A stretch of DNA of 64,000 nucleotides from JABDMH01 sp965223025 (GTDB lineage Bacteria; Bacteroidota; Bacteroidia; Chitinophagales; Saprospiraceae): contig CBDCVP010000023.1 in assembly GCA_965223025.1 (NCBI GenBank), positions 1,302,001 to 1,366,000 on the forward strand. Direction: 5' to 3'. The notes beneath the pieces are model-generated. The model was not told where the DNA came from. It saw only the letters and a list, made by a program, of their open reading frames with translations, and made no database searches. Positions within the stretch are counted from its first letter, which is position 1. Every line of letters begins with the position of its first letter. Positions 36,501 to 44,354 of the stretch are shown one piece after another. Position numbers and translations under genes: made by a program.

Positions 36501-36717
36501 CCATGATGATTTCGTCAGATTTGTTCCAGAAATCTGCATTCACTGTATTGGTGCCAATCGGTATGAAATCCCAGTTTATACCATTGATCATGAAATCATT
36601 TCCGTTTACGACCAATCGTACACCGCTGTTGTCGCTGAGCAGTGACACCTGATCGACCTGAGCAAAAATTGACATGGCATATAAAAGGAGGATAGTGGGC
36701 AAGCAGATCTTTTTCAT
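33568..36717 (-). CDS. GH-A TIM-barrel glycosidase fused to a C-terminal outer-membrane beta-barrel
   Basis: A 1049-residue two-part protein. Signal peptide: MKKICLPTILLLYAMSIFAQ. Residues 30-400 form a TIM-barrel enzyme of the GH2/GH5-like clan GH-A, with acid/base Glu169 in LLGNENNYG and nucleophile Glu274 in MFTEFGADAF; a GTNTYRG segment also fits. From about 450 onwards the protein has no globular-enzyme features; 545-1049 is a run of amphipathic, aromatic-girdled strands (for example WGLTAIYHEDVG, FKLQIGGIWAG, FNWYAQGAVQG) and ends in the strand EIRTYVHIQIGK, as in outer-membrane barrels. It is the first gene of the glucan operon. No SusC/SusD gene is present, so the barrel may be the anchor or entry pore. 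The enzyme family and barrel assignment are inferences. Confidence 0.78.
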   Translation of the reverse strand: MKKICLPTILLLYAMSIFAQVDQVSLLSDNSGVRLVVNGNDFMINGINWDFIPIGTNTVNADFWNKSDEIIMAGLDSEMSLLKNMNVNVIRQYTGVPARWIKYIYEKYGIYTMLNHSFGRYGLTLDGVWTPITDYANPRTQEHLLTEVEQLVREFKNTPGLLLYLLGNENNYGLFWAGAETEDFPDDEDEKQFIGEQRGRPMYRLMNEAAKLIKSMDSSHPVAICNGDVLFIDIVAKECADVDIYGTNTYRGVSFGDMFQVVKDKLNKPVMFTEFGADAFNAIDNAEDQKAQAYYNLANWREIYENAAGLGKTGNSIGGFTFQFSDGWWKFGFNDRKNADIHDNDASWANGGYAIDLAPGENNMNEEWFGICAKGPTNERGLYDLYPRASYYTLQEAHALNPYAPDMTLDLLGRHFDNIHVMEAVLRARGDKAALESQGTKKIRLSNLRAEFTTFNTGGSLITTPDEPDPTGDMFPNQLGFDHMQSFFIGVEGNPAPNMRANVKVSVLGNVAENPIDEIFYENRGRTRAVNAVDGPFEITDLDRVKVYNAEFEWKAKEFDARGFYRTGHYHWGYEGDFFGLYPEANYGPNLDIYQGEILGVELDGKKALKGWKAAFGPQLWWGANPALLLKYGRHLGHWGLTAIYHEDVGDVGEAVSSIAVPIPQTRRVTLHAERTFGSFKLQIGGIWAGNPLNGRIFQVTEGVDGNYSVLEDKIAPRDNWGGKAKLTFSKGSFNWYAQGAVQGLVANGGVDQTQTFTGWRLKDIGSGNQANFFTGFTMMMGKLQIAPNFLWQKPIVGPMPNDVEAPGRLRNIQDDPFAVRANRETTAGEILFTYDPTPETWMYAWDNDISEDAKFAINAGFVYRHHPTTQDAAIGFLSNRIQFAFPKSVPAQDLWEVHSRVVSKINPDLGLIANIYAGNGQAKGSDPRVIKRFGTDLRLIYDKVKLMAMLKINDWGPFDYHRDFNLTYPVQMMADLSTSLSKPSWFSLPNTRIGLRYTRRTMDQYSPRYCPTSSHIVKGAAQCDPKVLGFDNGNEWEIRTYVHIQIGK

Positions 36718-36917
36718 TGCATTTCAATTTTAAAGTCGGATGAAGGGGTATTGTTCGAGATTGACTTGCTCCCCAAGTTAGTCTATAGCAAGACTAGATT
36801 CACGATTTCAGAGAAAGCAATAAACTCATCATTTCTTTCATCATATTCTCAAAAGAATACATCACTCTATCCCATGGAAATACATAAAACCCTGATAATT
36901 AGCTATATTGGTGATGT
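36718..36917. promoter_or_regulatory. Control region between the regulator gene and the glucan operon
   Basis: Two hundred bp separate the divergent starts. Inverted repeats present: ACTTG-ctccc-CAAGT, AGTCT-atagca-AGACT, and an overlapping longer pair CTTGCT/AGCAAG around 36763-36795; and ATTCT-CAAA-AGAAT at 36844-36857. These are plausible operator sites for the LuxR-type regulator encoded to the right. No TAnnTTTG box was found for either gene. Confidence 0.4.
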
Positions 36918-39797
36918 ATGAAATTGCACATCGCATTTTACAGCTACTTCTACAAGGGCTTTTTGCTGCTGATCAGCTGCTACCTTTTACTTAATCCAGC
37001 TCAAGCTAATCCTGCTAAGTATGTTGTACAGAATTTCACTCCGACCGATTATCGAGCTGGGATTCAGAATATTGATTTTGCCCAAAACCGGGACATGACT
37101 CTATTTGTTGCCAACAATCTTGGTGTCCTATCCTATAACGGTACTCAGTGGAAAACCCATGATTTTAAGACCGGTATCAAGAAAAGATCCCTGGCATTTG
37201 ATGAAAGAAACAATCGTCTCTATGTGGGGTCGCAGGGGGCATTTGGATATTTTGAGGAGGATTGGAACTACATCTCCCTCCATGATCAGATCCCTGAAGA
37301 AGCAGGCGACTTTGATGAAGTTTGGGATGTTTACTTATCTGACTCGAAAGTTTTCTTCTGTACTTTTCAGGGAATTTACATCTACGATGGTGCAGCCATT
37401 GAGGTTATACAACATCCCAACGGATTAAATCGATCTTTTTACCCTGGGGGTAAGCTTTTCTCTCAAAGCCAGCACGGACAACTATTTGAACTGGAGGATG
37501 ACAAGCTGATCCGATCCCTACCGCAAATCCAGGTCAACCAGACTATTGCCGGGATCACACCTCTGGATGATGGATATCTTGTGTTTTACAATTCAGGACA
37601 AATTGAATTTGTCACATCCTATGGTGCTGAGGCAAGATTTCCGAAGCTGGTTGAAGCCTTGAAAGGGACCTACGTCAATCATGTCCTTCAACTGTCGGAC
37701 ACTCGATTGGTGATTTCTACTCAGACTTCAGGGGTGTTTTTGTACGATGCCCAATCAAATGAGTTGGAGAATATCAGCGCTGCGGATGGTCTACAATCTA
37801 ATGCCTGTTTGCGATCCTATCAGGACTATTCGGGCCATCTCTGGATCGGAATGCAAAACGGGATAGCCCTGATACACATCAATTCCCCAATCAGGTTGGT
37901 TGAGATTCAAGGTAGCGGCTACGAAGCCTTTGAGAATATCGATGGTGCTTATTATACAAGCTCGAATGGAATATATTATGCTGCGGGCAATGCCACAGAA
38001 CCAGTATTTCTCCCAGGAACTGAAGGACCGGCCTACGGTCTACAAGAAATTGCCGGAAAACTCTACGCGGGTCATCACACGGGGTTATTTCTCATGAATA
38101 AGGATGCCGCCGTTCGCATTGCAAGGACCGATGGATTGTGGAAGGTAAAGCAATTACAGTCCAACCCCAAATACGCTATTGGTGGTACCTACTCAGGTTT
38201 GTACTTGTTTCAAGTCGACGAAAACCAGCAGTTGAAACCTTTGCATGAAATACAAGGATTCGATGCTTCTAGTCGCTTTTTTGAAGAAGATCAATTGGGC
38301 AGAATTTGGGTTGGACAATATTACAAGGGGTTGTATCAAGTTGGTCTGTCAGATGATTTGACGTATGCTGCTCCAGTCAATGTTTCAGATGATTGCCAAT
38401 TGCCGATCAATGAACAAATCATTTTGGGGCGGATTGGAGATGAACTACACCTCGCTTCTAACAAGGGTTTATGGCAACTAGATCCCATAAACTGCAATGT
38501 GCAAAATGGTCATTTCACAGAAGCGATTGGGACGCAACCTGTGTATCTTTTTGCGCAAGATCGCAAGAATAATGTTCACATTGTAACAGAAAATAGTGTT
38601 GGTTTTTTTAAACAAATCAGCGCAAACAATTACCAGTTGATACCTTCTTCGTTGTATGAACTTCGTTATCACCTCAATAATGATCTATTGAATGTTTCGG
38701 TAAACACTCAGCACGGCATATTATTTTCAGCTAATGAGGGGTTCATTAACTATAATCCTTCACTAGAAATCACCGCAAAAATTGAGGAATCACTGCTCAT
38801 AAGCCAGGTGTTTAGTGTCACTGAAAATAAAGCCTTATACCGTCAAAAACCGTTTGAAGACAAGCCCAAGAATATTGGCAACCTTGTAGTCGGTCCTAGA
38901 ACCAAAGTACTAAAGATTGATGTCGAGTCATTCCAATATAAGAACCTGGCTAATCAGCAATTTCGATACTTTCTCAGAGGGTTTGACGATGATTATGGGC
39001 AATGGACCAATTCCACTAGTAAGGAATATACTAATCTTCAGGAGGGTACCTATGAATTCGTGGCACAGGCTCGAAATTACCTTGGAGAGGTGACCAGTGC
39101 TCAAGAGCTGATTTTGACCGTAAGACCACCATTTTACAGCAGTAATTTTGCAAAGATGCTTTACGTGATCTTTGGCATCTTACTATTTGTATTTGTCTAT
39201 AGATTTCAGAAAGTACGATACAAGCGAAAAGCGCAGGAACTGGAGAATGCCAAACGAATTGAATTAGCCACCAAGCAACAGAAACTCAATGAGATAGAGA
39301 AGCAGAAAGAAAAAGAGCTTCAGCAGCTGAAAGCTGAGAAAATGCAAAGTGAATTACAGCATATCAATAACCTCCTTGCAGCCTCAACTATGAATTTGGT
39401 AGTTAAGAACGAATTCATAGAATCGATCAAAGCAAAGCTGAAACATGTAAGGCAATCGGGCCAACTTGCAGATACGAAGCAAGCTTTGGAGAAAATCGTG
39501 AAGGAAATAGATATTACATTAAGAATTCAGGAGGATTGGGAGCAATTTGAATATCATTTTGATCAGGTTCATGGCGGTTTCTTAAACCAGATAAGGAGCC
39601 AGTTCCCTGACCTTTCACCTAATGAACAAAAGCTATGCGCTTTTCTGCGTCTTAACTTCAGTACTAAGGACATTGCCAACCTACTAGGCATATCACTGCG
39701 GGGAGTAGAGGTAGCACGTTACCGGTTACGTAGAAAATTGGGATTGAGAAAAGGGCAAAACTTATCCAAATTCATACTGGAATATCAGGATGCATAA
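36918..39797 (+). CDS. Propeller/Y_Y_Y sensor with C-terminal LuxR-type HTH, membrane-bound regulator
   Basis: A 959-residue one-component transcription regulator. It has an N-terminal signal/anchor (GFLLLISCYLLLNPAQA), a long beta-propeller sensor region (about 30-640, with repeats such as GHLWIGMQNG and GRIWVGQYYKG), a Y_Y_Y domain (about 680-730), a transmembrane helix (MLYVIFGILLFVFVYRF, about 747-766), a coiled coil (about 768-815) and a LuxR-type HTH near 900-950 (FSTKDIANLLGISLRGVEVARYRL). No histidine-kinase or receiver domain lies between. That contrasts with hybrid two-component systems that control most Bacteroidota polysaccharide loci. It is divergent from the GH operon, so it most likely senses glucan fragments in the periplasm and switches that operon. 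Confidence 0.9.
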   Translation: MKLHIAFYSYFYKGFLLLISCYLLLNPAQANPAKYVVQNFTPTDYRAGIQNIDFAQNRDMTLFVANNLGVLSYNGTQWKTHDFKTGIKKRSLAFDERNNRLYVGSQGAFGYFEEDWNYISLHDQIPEEAGDFDEVWDVYLSDSKVFFCTFQGIYIYDGAAIEVIQHPNGLNRSFYPGGKLFSQSQHGQLFELEDDKLIRSLPQIQVNQTIAGITPLDDGYLVFYNSGQIEFVTSYGAEARFPKLVEALKGTYVNHVLQLSDTRLVISTQTSGVFLYDAQSNELENISAADGLQSNACLRSYQDYSGHLWIGMQNGIALIHINSPIRLVEIQGSGYEAFENIDGAYYTSSNGIYYAAGNATEPVFLPGTEGPAYGLQEIAGKLYAGHHTGLFLMNKDAAVRIARTDGLWKVKQLQSNPKYAIGGTYSGLYLFQVDENQQLKPLHEIQGFDASSRFFEEDQLGRIWVGQYYKGLYQVGLSDDLTYAAPVNVSDDCQLPINEQIILGRIGDELHLASNKGLWQLDPINCNVQNGHFTEAIGTQPVYLFAQDRKNNVHIVTENSVGFFKQISANNYQLIPSSLYELRYHLNNDLLNVSVNTQHGILFSANEGFINYNPSLEITAKIEESLLISQVFSVTENKALYRQKPFEDKPKNIGNLVVGPRTKVLKIDVESFQYKNLANQQFRYFLRGFDDDYGQWTNSTSKEYTNLQEGTYEFVAQARNYLGEVTSAQELILTVRPPFYSSNFAKMLYVIFGILLFVFVYRFQKVRYKRKAQELENAKRIELATKQQKLNEIEKQKEKELQQLKAEKMQSELQHINNLLAASTMNLVVKNEFIESIKAKLKHVRQSGQLADTKQALEKIVKEIDITLRIQEDWEQFEYHFDQVHGGFLNQIRSQFPDLSPNEQKLCAFLRLNFSTKDIANLLGISLRGVEVARYRLRRKLGLRKGQNLSKFILEYQDA

Positions 39798-40223
39798 GTT
39801 TGAGATGGCAATAGATCTTAACCAGATTATCCCCTCCATTGTTGGTGCTGATATTCTGCCGGTTTACTGACCATGCTTTGTGCGATGCTCCCCTAAACTG
39901 GTCCTCCGCTGCGAAGATAACCAAGGTAGAATGGCTTTTGGGGGATCTTTATATTTTCTCAATCGGCTGAAAATCAGGGATCAAGCAATCTGATAAGAGT
40001 AGAAATCTTCCAATACCCACTGAATGAATGTCCGTAATTTTAACATCCTCATCAGCCAAGCCCTTGTCGGAAGGCTCAGGGCAATAGACCTATGCTGGTA
40101 GACAACATCGTCAAGGGATGGATGTCACAGATGATTAGATGTCAGCGCCAACAAGTCTAATGCATAATTATTCAACATCTTCTCATGTTTCATGTACTAA
40201 AATCATCAAAATCAGGTTATTGG

Positions 40224-40231
40224 TATCTTTG
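40224..40231 (+). promoter_or_regulatory. Promoter -7 box TATCTTTG
   Basis: This exact match to the Bacteroidota -7 consensus TAnnTTTG lies 35 bp upstream of the ATG at 40266 and supports that start over an upstream one at 40185. A -33 TTTG could not be placed confidently. The rest of the 39798-40265 gap holds no recognised feature. Confidence 0.5.
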
Positions 40232-40265
40232 TACACCGTCATCAATTTCTTTATCGTCATCACTT

Positions 40266-40976
40266 ATGAAAGAACGGCTTTTAACTTTGTCTATCTCTTG
40301 CATCTTCTATTTTCACGTGCAAGGACAACAAGTCCTCACGGGAAAATACTGTCTTGAGTATTTTCCTCAGCCCAAAGTGGAGACCTATGTCGATTCGCTG
40401 GTGAGTTACTTATCACGTGAAATGGGTAGCGACAGCATCGCTCTTGACGAGACCACTAAGGAATATATCGAGCATTTTGCCTCATTGGCAACGACTAAGT
40501 CGAAGTGCGTGTACTTCAGTACGGACTCCATCATGATCCATGAGAAAGTAGATCGAGAACTGGTCAATGCCTATCTGATCGTTCCTTCCTCTAATCAGCT
40601 CATATCCAGGGATCACGAGGGAATCAAAGAACAAGCTTATTTTCTCGAAGGGAATGCTGAGGAAGGGTATATGGACTATCGAGTGACCACTGATAAGTCA
40701 GATACCAAGCTGATTGAAGGATTTCTATGCTACAGGACGGAGGTCCTGGAGTCGTTTTACGCTCCTAACGAAGCGGAGCCACAGGAGCGAAAATATGTAT
40801 TATACGTGACCGACGACCTTGGAGTCGCAGGGGGATATGTTCTAGGTATCAACATGAGTAGAATCATTGGCTGTCCTTTGGAGATTCAAGAACCTCTCAA
40901 TTCTAAGGTAAGCATTACATATAGGGCTACTGGTCTGCGGTTGAAAGTTCCAGCCGGCATCTTTCAGACTTTGTAA
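40266..40976 (+). CDS. Hypothetical exported protein
   Basis: A 236-residue secreted protein with signal peptide (MKERLLTLSISCIFYFHVQGQ). Not confidently placed in a family. The middle is rich in Glu, Asp and Ser, and the C-terminal half has strand patterns (KYVLYVTDDLGVAGGYVLG, CPLEIQEPLN) faintly like Bacteroidota GLPGLI-type proteins, but the diagnostic motif is absent. The start rests on a -7 box upstream and the signal peptide. It converges with proA with a 20-bp gap. Confidence 0.7.
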   Translation: MKERLLTLSISCIFYFHVQGQQVLTGKYCLEYFPQPKVETYVDSLVSYLSREMGSDSIALDETTKEYIEHFASLATTKSKCVYFSTDSIMIHEKVDRELVNAYLIVPSSNQLISRDHEGIKEQAYFLEGNAEEGYMDYRVTTDKSDTKLIEGFLCYRTEVLESFYAPNEAEPQERKYVLYVTDDLGVAGGYVLGINMSRIIGCPLEIQEPLNSKVSITYRATGLRLKVPAGIFQTL

Positions 40977-40996
40977 AATGGAGTCCGGTTTGATTG

Positions 40997-42265
40997 TCAG
41001 GGACGGATTTGACCATTGCCGGTGATTAACCACTTATAACTCGTCAATTCATCCAGGCCCATCGGTCCCCGGGCATGTAATTTCTGCGTGCTGATACCGA
41101 TCTCTGCACCTAAACCAAATTGACCACCGTCCGTAAAGGCCGTTGATGCATTGCTATACACAGCTGCTGCATCAACCTCTTGAAAAAACCTCTTGATGGC
41201 CTCTTCATCCGCAGCAATGATGGCTTCACTGTGTTTTGAGCTGTATTTCGATATATGATCCAATGCACTGTCCAAATCATCTACCGTCTTGATGGACAAT
41301 TTCATGGAGAGAAACTCGGTACCAAAATGTGATGCACTGGCTCTATGCAGTAATGCTCTATCATAAGAAGATGACAGTTTATCGTAGACACGTGTATCGG
41401 CAAAGACCTCCAGGCCATACCTGGCATCCAAACCATCCAAAAGGACCGGTAGATCGTCGATCCGATCCTGGTGTATCAGCAGTGTATCTAGCGCATTACA
41501 TACACTCACTCTTCTGGTTTTGGCATTGGAGATGACTGCCTTTCCTATCGCCAAGTCTGCACTCTTATCATAATACGTGTGTACGATTCCGGCACCGGTC
41601 TCGATCACTGGTACTTTGGAGTGTGCCCTCACAAAATCAATCAGTCCCTGACTGCCTCTGGGTATGATGATGTCGATGATCTCAGTAGCATCTAAAATCT
41701 GAGGTAGTGAGTCCCTACCACTGGGAGCTAGATATACTGCTGCTTCGAGATCATATGGCTTGAGTACTTGCTTAATGAGCTCTACGATGGCCATGTTGGA
41801 ATAGTGTGCATCACTACCACCTTTGAGGGCGACACAATTTCCAGATTTCAAGCACAAGGCAAAAACGTCAAAGGTCACATTGGGGCGAGACTCGTACACG
41901 ATACCCACCACTCCCAATGGTACAGACATTTTTCTAAGATGCAGGCCTGAATCGACGGTTCTCTCTTCCAGAATTCTACCTAGCGGACTCTCCAGTCCTG
42001 CCACAAACCGCAAGTCATGTTCGATTTGCAATAGTCGCTCCTCATTCAGTAGTAGTCGATCGTACTTTGGATCCTTTGTATCCATGCGATCTAAATCATT
42101 TTGGTTGGCCACTAAGATCTTTTGATGAGAGGCATGCGTCAAGTCGGCCAACTCGTGTAAGATATTCCTGATTTGATCATCAGAAAGCCTTGCCGATCTT
42201 CTTGCGGCCTCTCTGAGCTGGTTTAATCCCAGAGTGACATGGTTTGTCATTGTCTGTGTTTGCAC
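40997..42265 (-). CDS. proA: Glutamate-5-semialdehyde dehydrogenase (gamma-glutamyl phosphate reductase)
   Basis: The second enzyme of proline synthesis; it reduces gamma-glutamyl phosphate to glutamate-5-semialdehyde with NADPH. The 422-residue product has the expected family signatures: VPLGVVGIVYESRPNVT (115-131), the catalytic Cys256 in RRVSVCNALD and IPRGSQGLI. It follows proB by three bases, so proBA are co-expressed. The gene is full length. The later proC step is not in the window. Confidence 0.97.
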   Translation of the reverse strand: MQTQTMTNHVTLGLNQLREAARRSARLSDDQIRNILHELADLTHASHQKILVANQNDLDRMDTKDPKYDRLLLNEERLLQIEHDLRFVAGLESPLGRILEERTVDSGLHLRKMSVPLGVVGIVYESRPNVTFDVFALCLKSGNCVALKGGSDAHYSNMAIVELIKQVLKPYDLEAAVYLAPSGRDSLPQILDATEIIDIIIPRGSQGLIDFVRAHSKVPVIETGAGIVHTYYDKSADLAIGKAVISNAKTRRVSVCNALDTLLIHQDRIDDLPVLLDGLDARYGLEVFADTRVYDKLSSSYDRALLHRASASHFGTEFLSMKLSIKTVDDLDSALDHISKYSSKHSEAIIAADEEAIKRFFQEVDAAAVYSNASTAFTDGGQFGLGAEIGISTQKLHARGPMGLDELTSYKWLITGNGQIRP

Positions 42266-42268
42266 GAT

Positions 42269-43369
42269 TCAATCATTTTCGTTCGTAAGGTATAAATAAT
42301 CATAATGCACAAGTGCCTTGCATCCTTTCTGGCCCAGGTATTTGCGTGCAAGATCAGCATTGTACTGGGCAATACCCAAAGCAAGTAACGCACCTTGCTC
42401 GTCAATGATTCTCACTACATCGCCTTTGTCAAAATCACCTGAGATGCTGCTTACCCCTATGGGTAGGAGGGAGGTGGCGCGGCTGGTGTCGGTCAGTACG
42501 GCCTTTGCGCCTTGATTCACTTGCACCACGGCGTGTCCATTATCCGATTGGTAGGCAATCCATTTCTTGACTGGTGACACCCCTTTGCTTCTCTGGAAAT
42601 GCGTGCCATGAAAGATCTGTTTGAGCACGATGGCGGATAATACATCACGCTTTTTCCCGTTGGCAATGTGAACATCTATCCCGGTGCTGGCGAGCTTTTT
42701 ACTCACCCGGTATTTGGTGTGCATACCACCCCTCCCAAACGAAGATTTTACCTGCGAAAATCGCAGACTCGATGCATCGTGATCTGGGGTGATGCTTCGC
42801 AGTAGTTTGGCCTCTCCTGAGGTTGGGTTTCGATCAAAGACGCCATCAACATTGGTCAGGATGATCATAGCATCTGCACCAATCATCGAAGCCACCAGTG
42901 CTGCGAGTTCGTCGTTGTCGGTAAACATGAGTTCATCGATGGCAATGACATCATTTTCATTGACGATTGGAATGACATCTTCCGTCATCAAGGCCTCAAA
43001 GCAGTTGCGCATATTGAGGTAATGATGCCGATCTCTAAAGTCCTCTTTCGTAGCCAATATCTGGGCTACAAACAGCTCCTTGTCTTGAAAAAGCTCTACG
43101 TATCGATTGATGAGCTTCGGCTGACCAATCGAAGCCAACAACTGCCGATTTTTAACCTTCGATAGACTCAACTCTGGTTTGAAAATACCACGACCCGCAC
43201 CCACAGCACCGGAGCTGATCATGATGATCTCGATGCCCTTCGACTTGACCATGCTAATTTGGTCCACCAAGCTTGAGATTACCTGATCATCAAGCAATCC
43301 GGTGTCGGTAGACAGTACATTTGTACCTACTTTGATGACGATGCGCCGATATGATGGCTGATGATTCAT
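42269..43369 (-). CDS. proB: Glutamate 5-kinase with PUA domain
   Basis: The first enzyme of proline synthesis. ATG at 43369 (MNHQPSYRRIVIKVG) gives 366 residues; an upstream in-frame ATG at 43402 adds only 11 residues of poor fit. Kinase signatures: IKVGTNVLS, SSGAVGAGR and VNENDVIAIDEL. A C-terminal PUA domain spans about 275-355 (VRIIDEQGALLALGIAQYN). Activity is normally feedback-inhibited by proline. ProA follows after three bases. Confidence 0.97.
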   Translation of the reverse strand: MNHQPSYRRIVIKVGTNVLSTDTGLLDDQVISSLVDQISMVKSKGIEIIMISSGAVGAGRGIFKPELSLSKVKNRQLLASIGQPKLINRYVELFQDKELFVAQILATKEDFRDRHHYLNMRNCFEALMTEDVIPIVNENDVIAIDELMFTDNDELAALVASMIGADAMIILTNVDGVFDRNPTSGEAKLLRSITPDHDASSLRFSQVKSSFGRGGMHTKYRVSKKLASTGIDVHIANGKKRDVLSAIVLKQIFHGTHFQRSKGVSPVKKWIAYQSDNGHAVVQVNQGAKAVLTDTSRATSLLPIGVSSISGDFDKGDVVRIIDEQGALLALGIAQYNADLARKYLGQKGCKALVHYDYLYLTNEND

Positions 43370-43456
43370 TGCGATCTCCAAAGATAGCATGAATCTGGGC
43401 AATCTATCTATCCCAACTCCCGGGAGCAGCAGCTAATTACTCCCCGTTTAGTCAGA

Positions 43457-44209
43457 CTAAATCTTTCGCAAGGAGCCCGATCCCGACACGCGGCTTTTAA
43501 CTTTGTCTGCTGCTCCTTTGTACTTTACGTGGCCACTTCCTGAAATGTTTGCATCGATCTCATCGTCGACATGTACATATGCATGTCCTGATCCACTGAT
43601 CGAAAACTTACCCGTTTGTGCCCTTAGATCTTCTGCCTTTAGTCTTCCGGATCCACTGATTTGGGCCACCACATGCTCCGCTGATCCCAGCAAGGTGATA
43701 GAACCTGATCCACTGATCCGGTTATCGACATCTTCTGCTTCAATGTCCAAATTAATGCGGCCAGAACCCGATACCCTGATGTCAAGATCATCAAGATCGG
43801 CAAAATGTCTGGTGGTTTCGATGCTACCTGAGCCACTAAGTGCGACCAGCTCTAAGTCTGGCATGGTGATAGAAATGTTAACCCTCGCCGCTCGCTTCAC
43901 AGGTCGATCATATTTAATGGTCAAGGTCTTGTCGCGAACGTCCAGAATCAGATTGTCGAGCACATTCTGTTGTCCTTCGGCGGTGACTTTGAAAGTAGGT
44001 CCTTGTGTCAGAATCACGTGGCAAGCAAAGCCATTTCTGATACCATCAAAATCGGATACGCTGAATTCCTTGGAGGTAGTAGAGCCTTCACCCACTATGC
44101 CTGACTTCCAAAAATTTTGGCCGAAGGTGTAACTGGCTGTGGTCACTAAGAAGAACAGTAAACAATAGAAGTTTTTCACTGAAGATTTTTTGTAACCCAA
44201 TGTGGCCAA
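43457..44209 (-). CDS. GIN-domain protein (DUF2807, putative adhesin head)
   Basis: A 250-residue exported protein. After the signal (FYCLLFFLVTTASYTFGQ) comes a DUF2807/GIN domain. The body is a right-handed beta-helix-like run of near-repeats built on ISGSGxI and VSGSGxI steps (for example LSGSGSIETTRHFA, VSGSGRINLDIEAED, ISGSGHVKYKGAA). The family is common in Bacteroidota; adhesin-like or chaperone roles are guessed but unproven. It ends only 88 bp upstream of proB and on the same strand, but has no known link to proline synthesis. Confidence 0.88.
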   Translation of the reverse strand: MATLGYKKSSVKNFYCLLFFLVTTASYTFGQNFWKSGIVGEGSTTSKEFSVSDFDGIRNGFACHVILTQGPTFKVTAEGQQNVLDNLILDVRDKTLTIKYDRPVKRAARVNISITMPDLELVALSGSGSIETTRHFADLDDLDIRVSGSGRINLDIEAEDVDNRISGSGSITLLGSAEHVVAQISGSGRLKAEDLRAQTGKFSISGSGHAYVHVDDEIDANISGSGHVKYKGAADKVKSRVSGSGSLRKI

Positions 44210-44354
44210 ACAGATCTATGGGATAGGATCAGACTGCTGCCCTTGGGTTGATGAACGAAACAAATCAATTAACTAAAAGACATCCTGTAACAGCAAAGGG
44301 TTGCATTGCACCTCAACTTTACAAAAAATGACCTCAGAGCCGTTGGAGATAGGA

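Noticed and set aside
43503..44132. A 209-codon frame on the plus strand opposite the GIN-domain gene
   Set aside because: It is the antisense reading of the repeated Gly-Ser steps, has no family resemblance, and the minus-strand frame has a signal peptide and clear domain.
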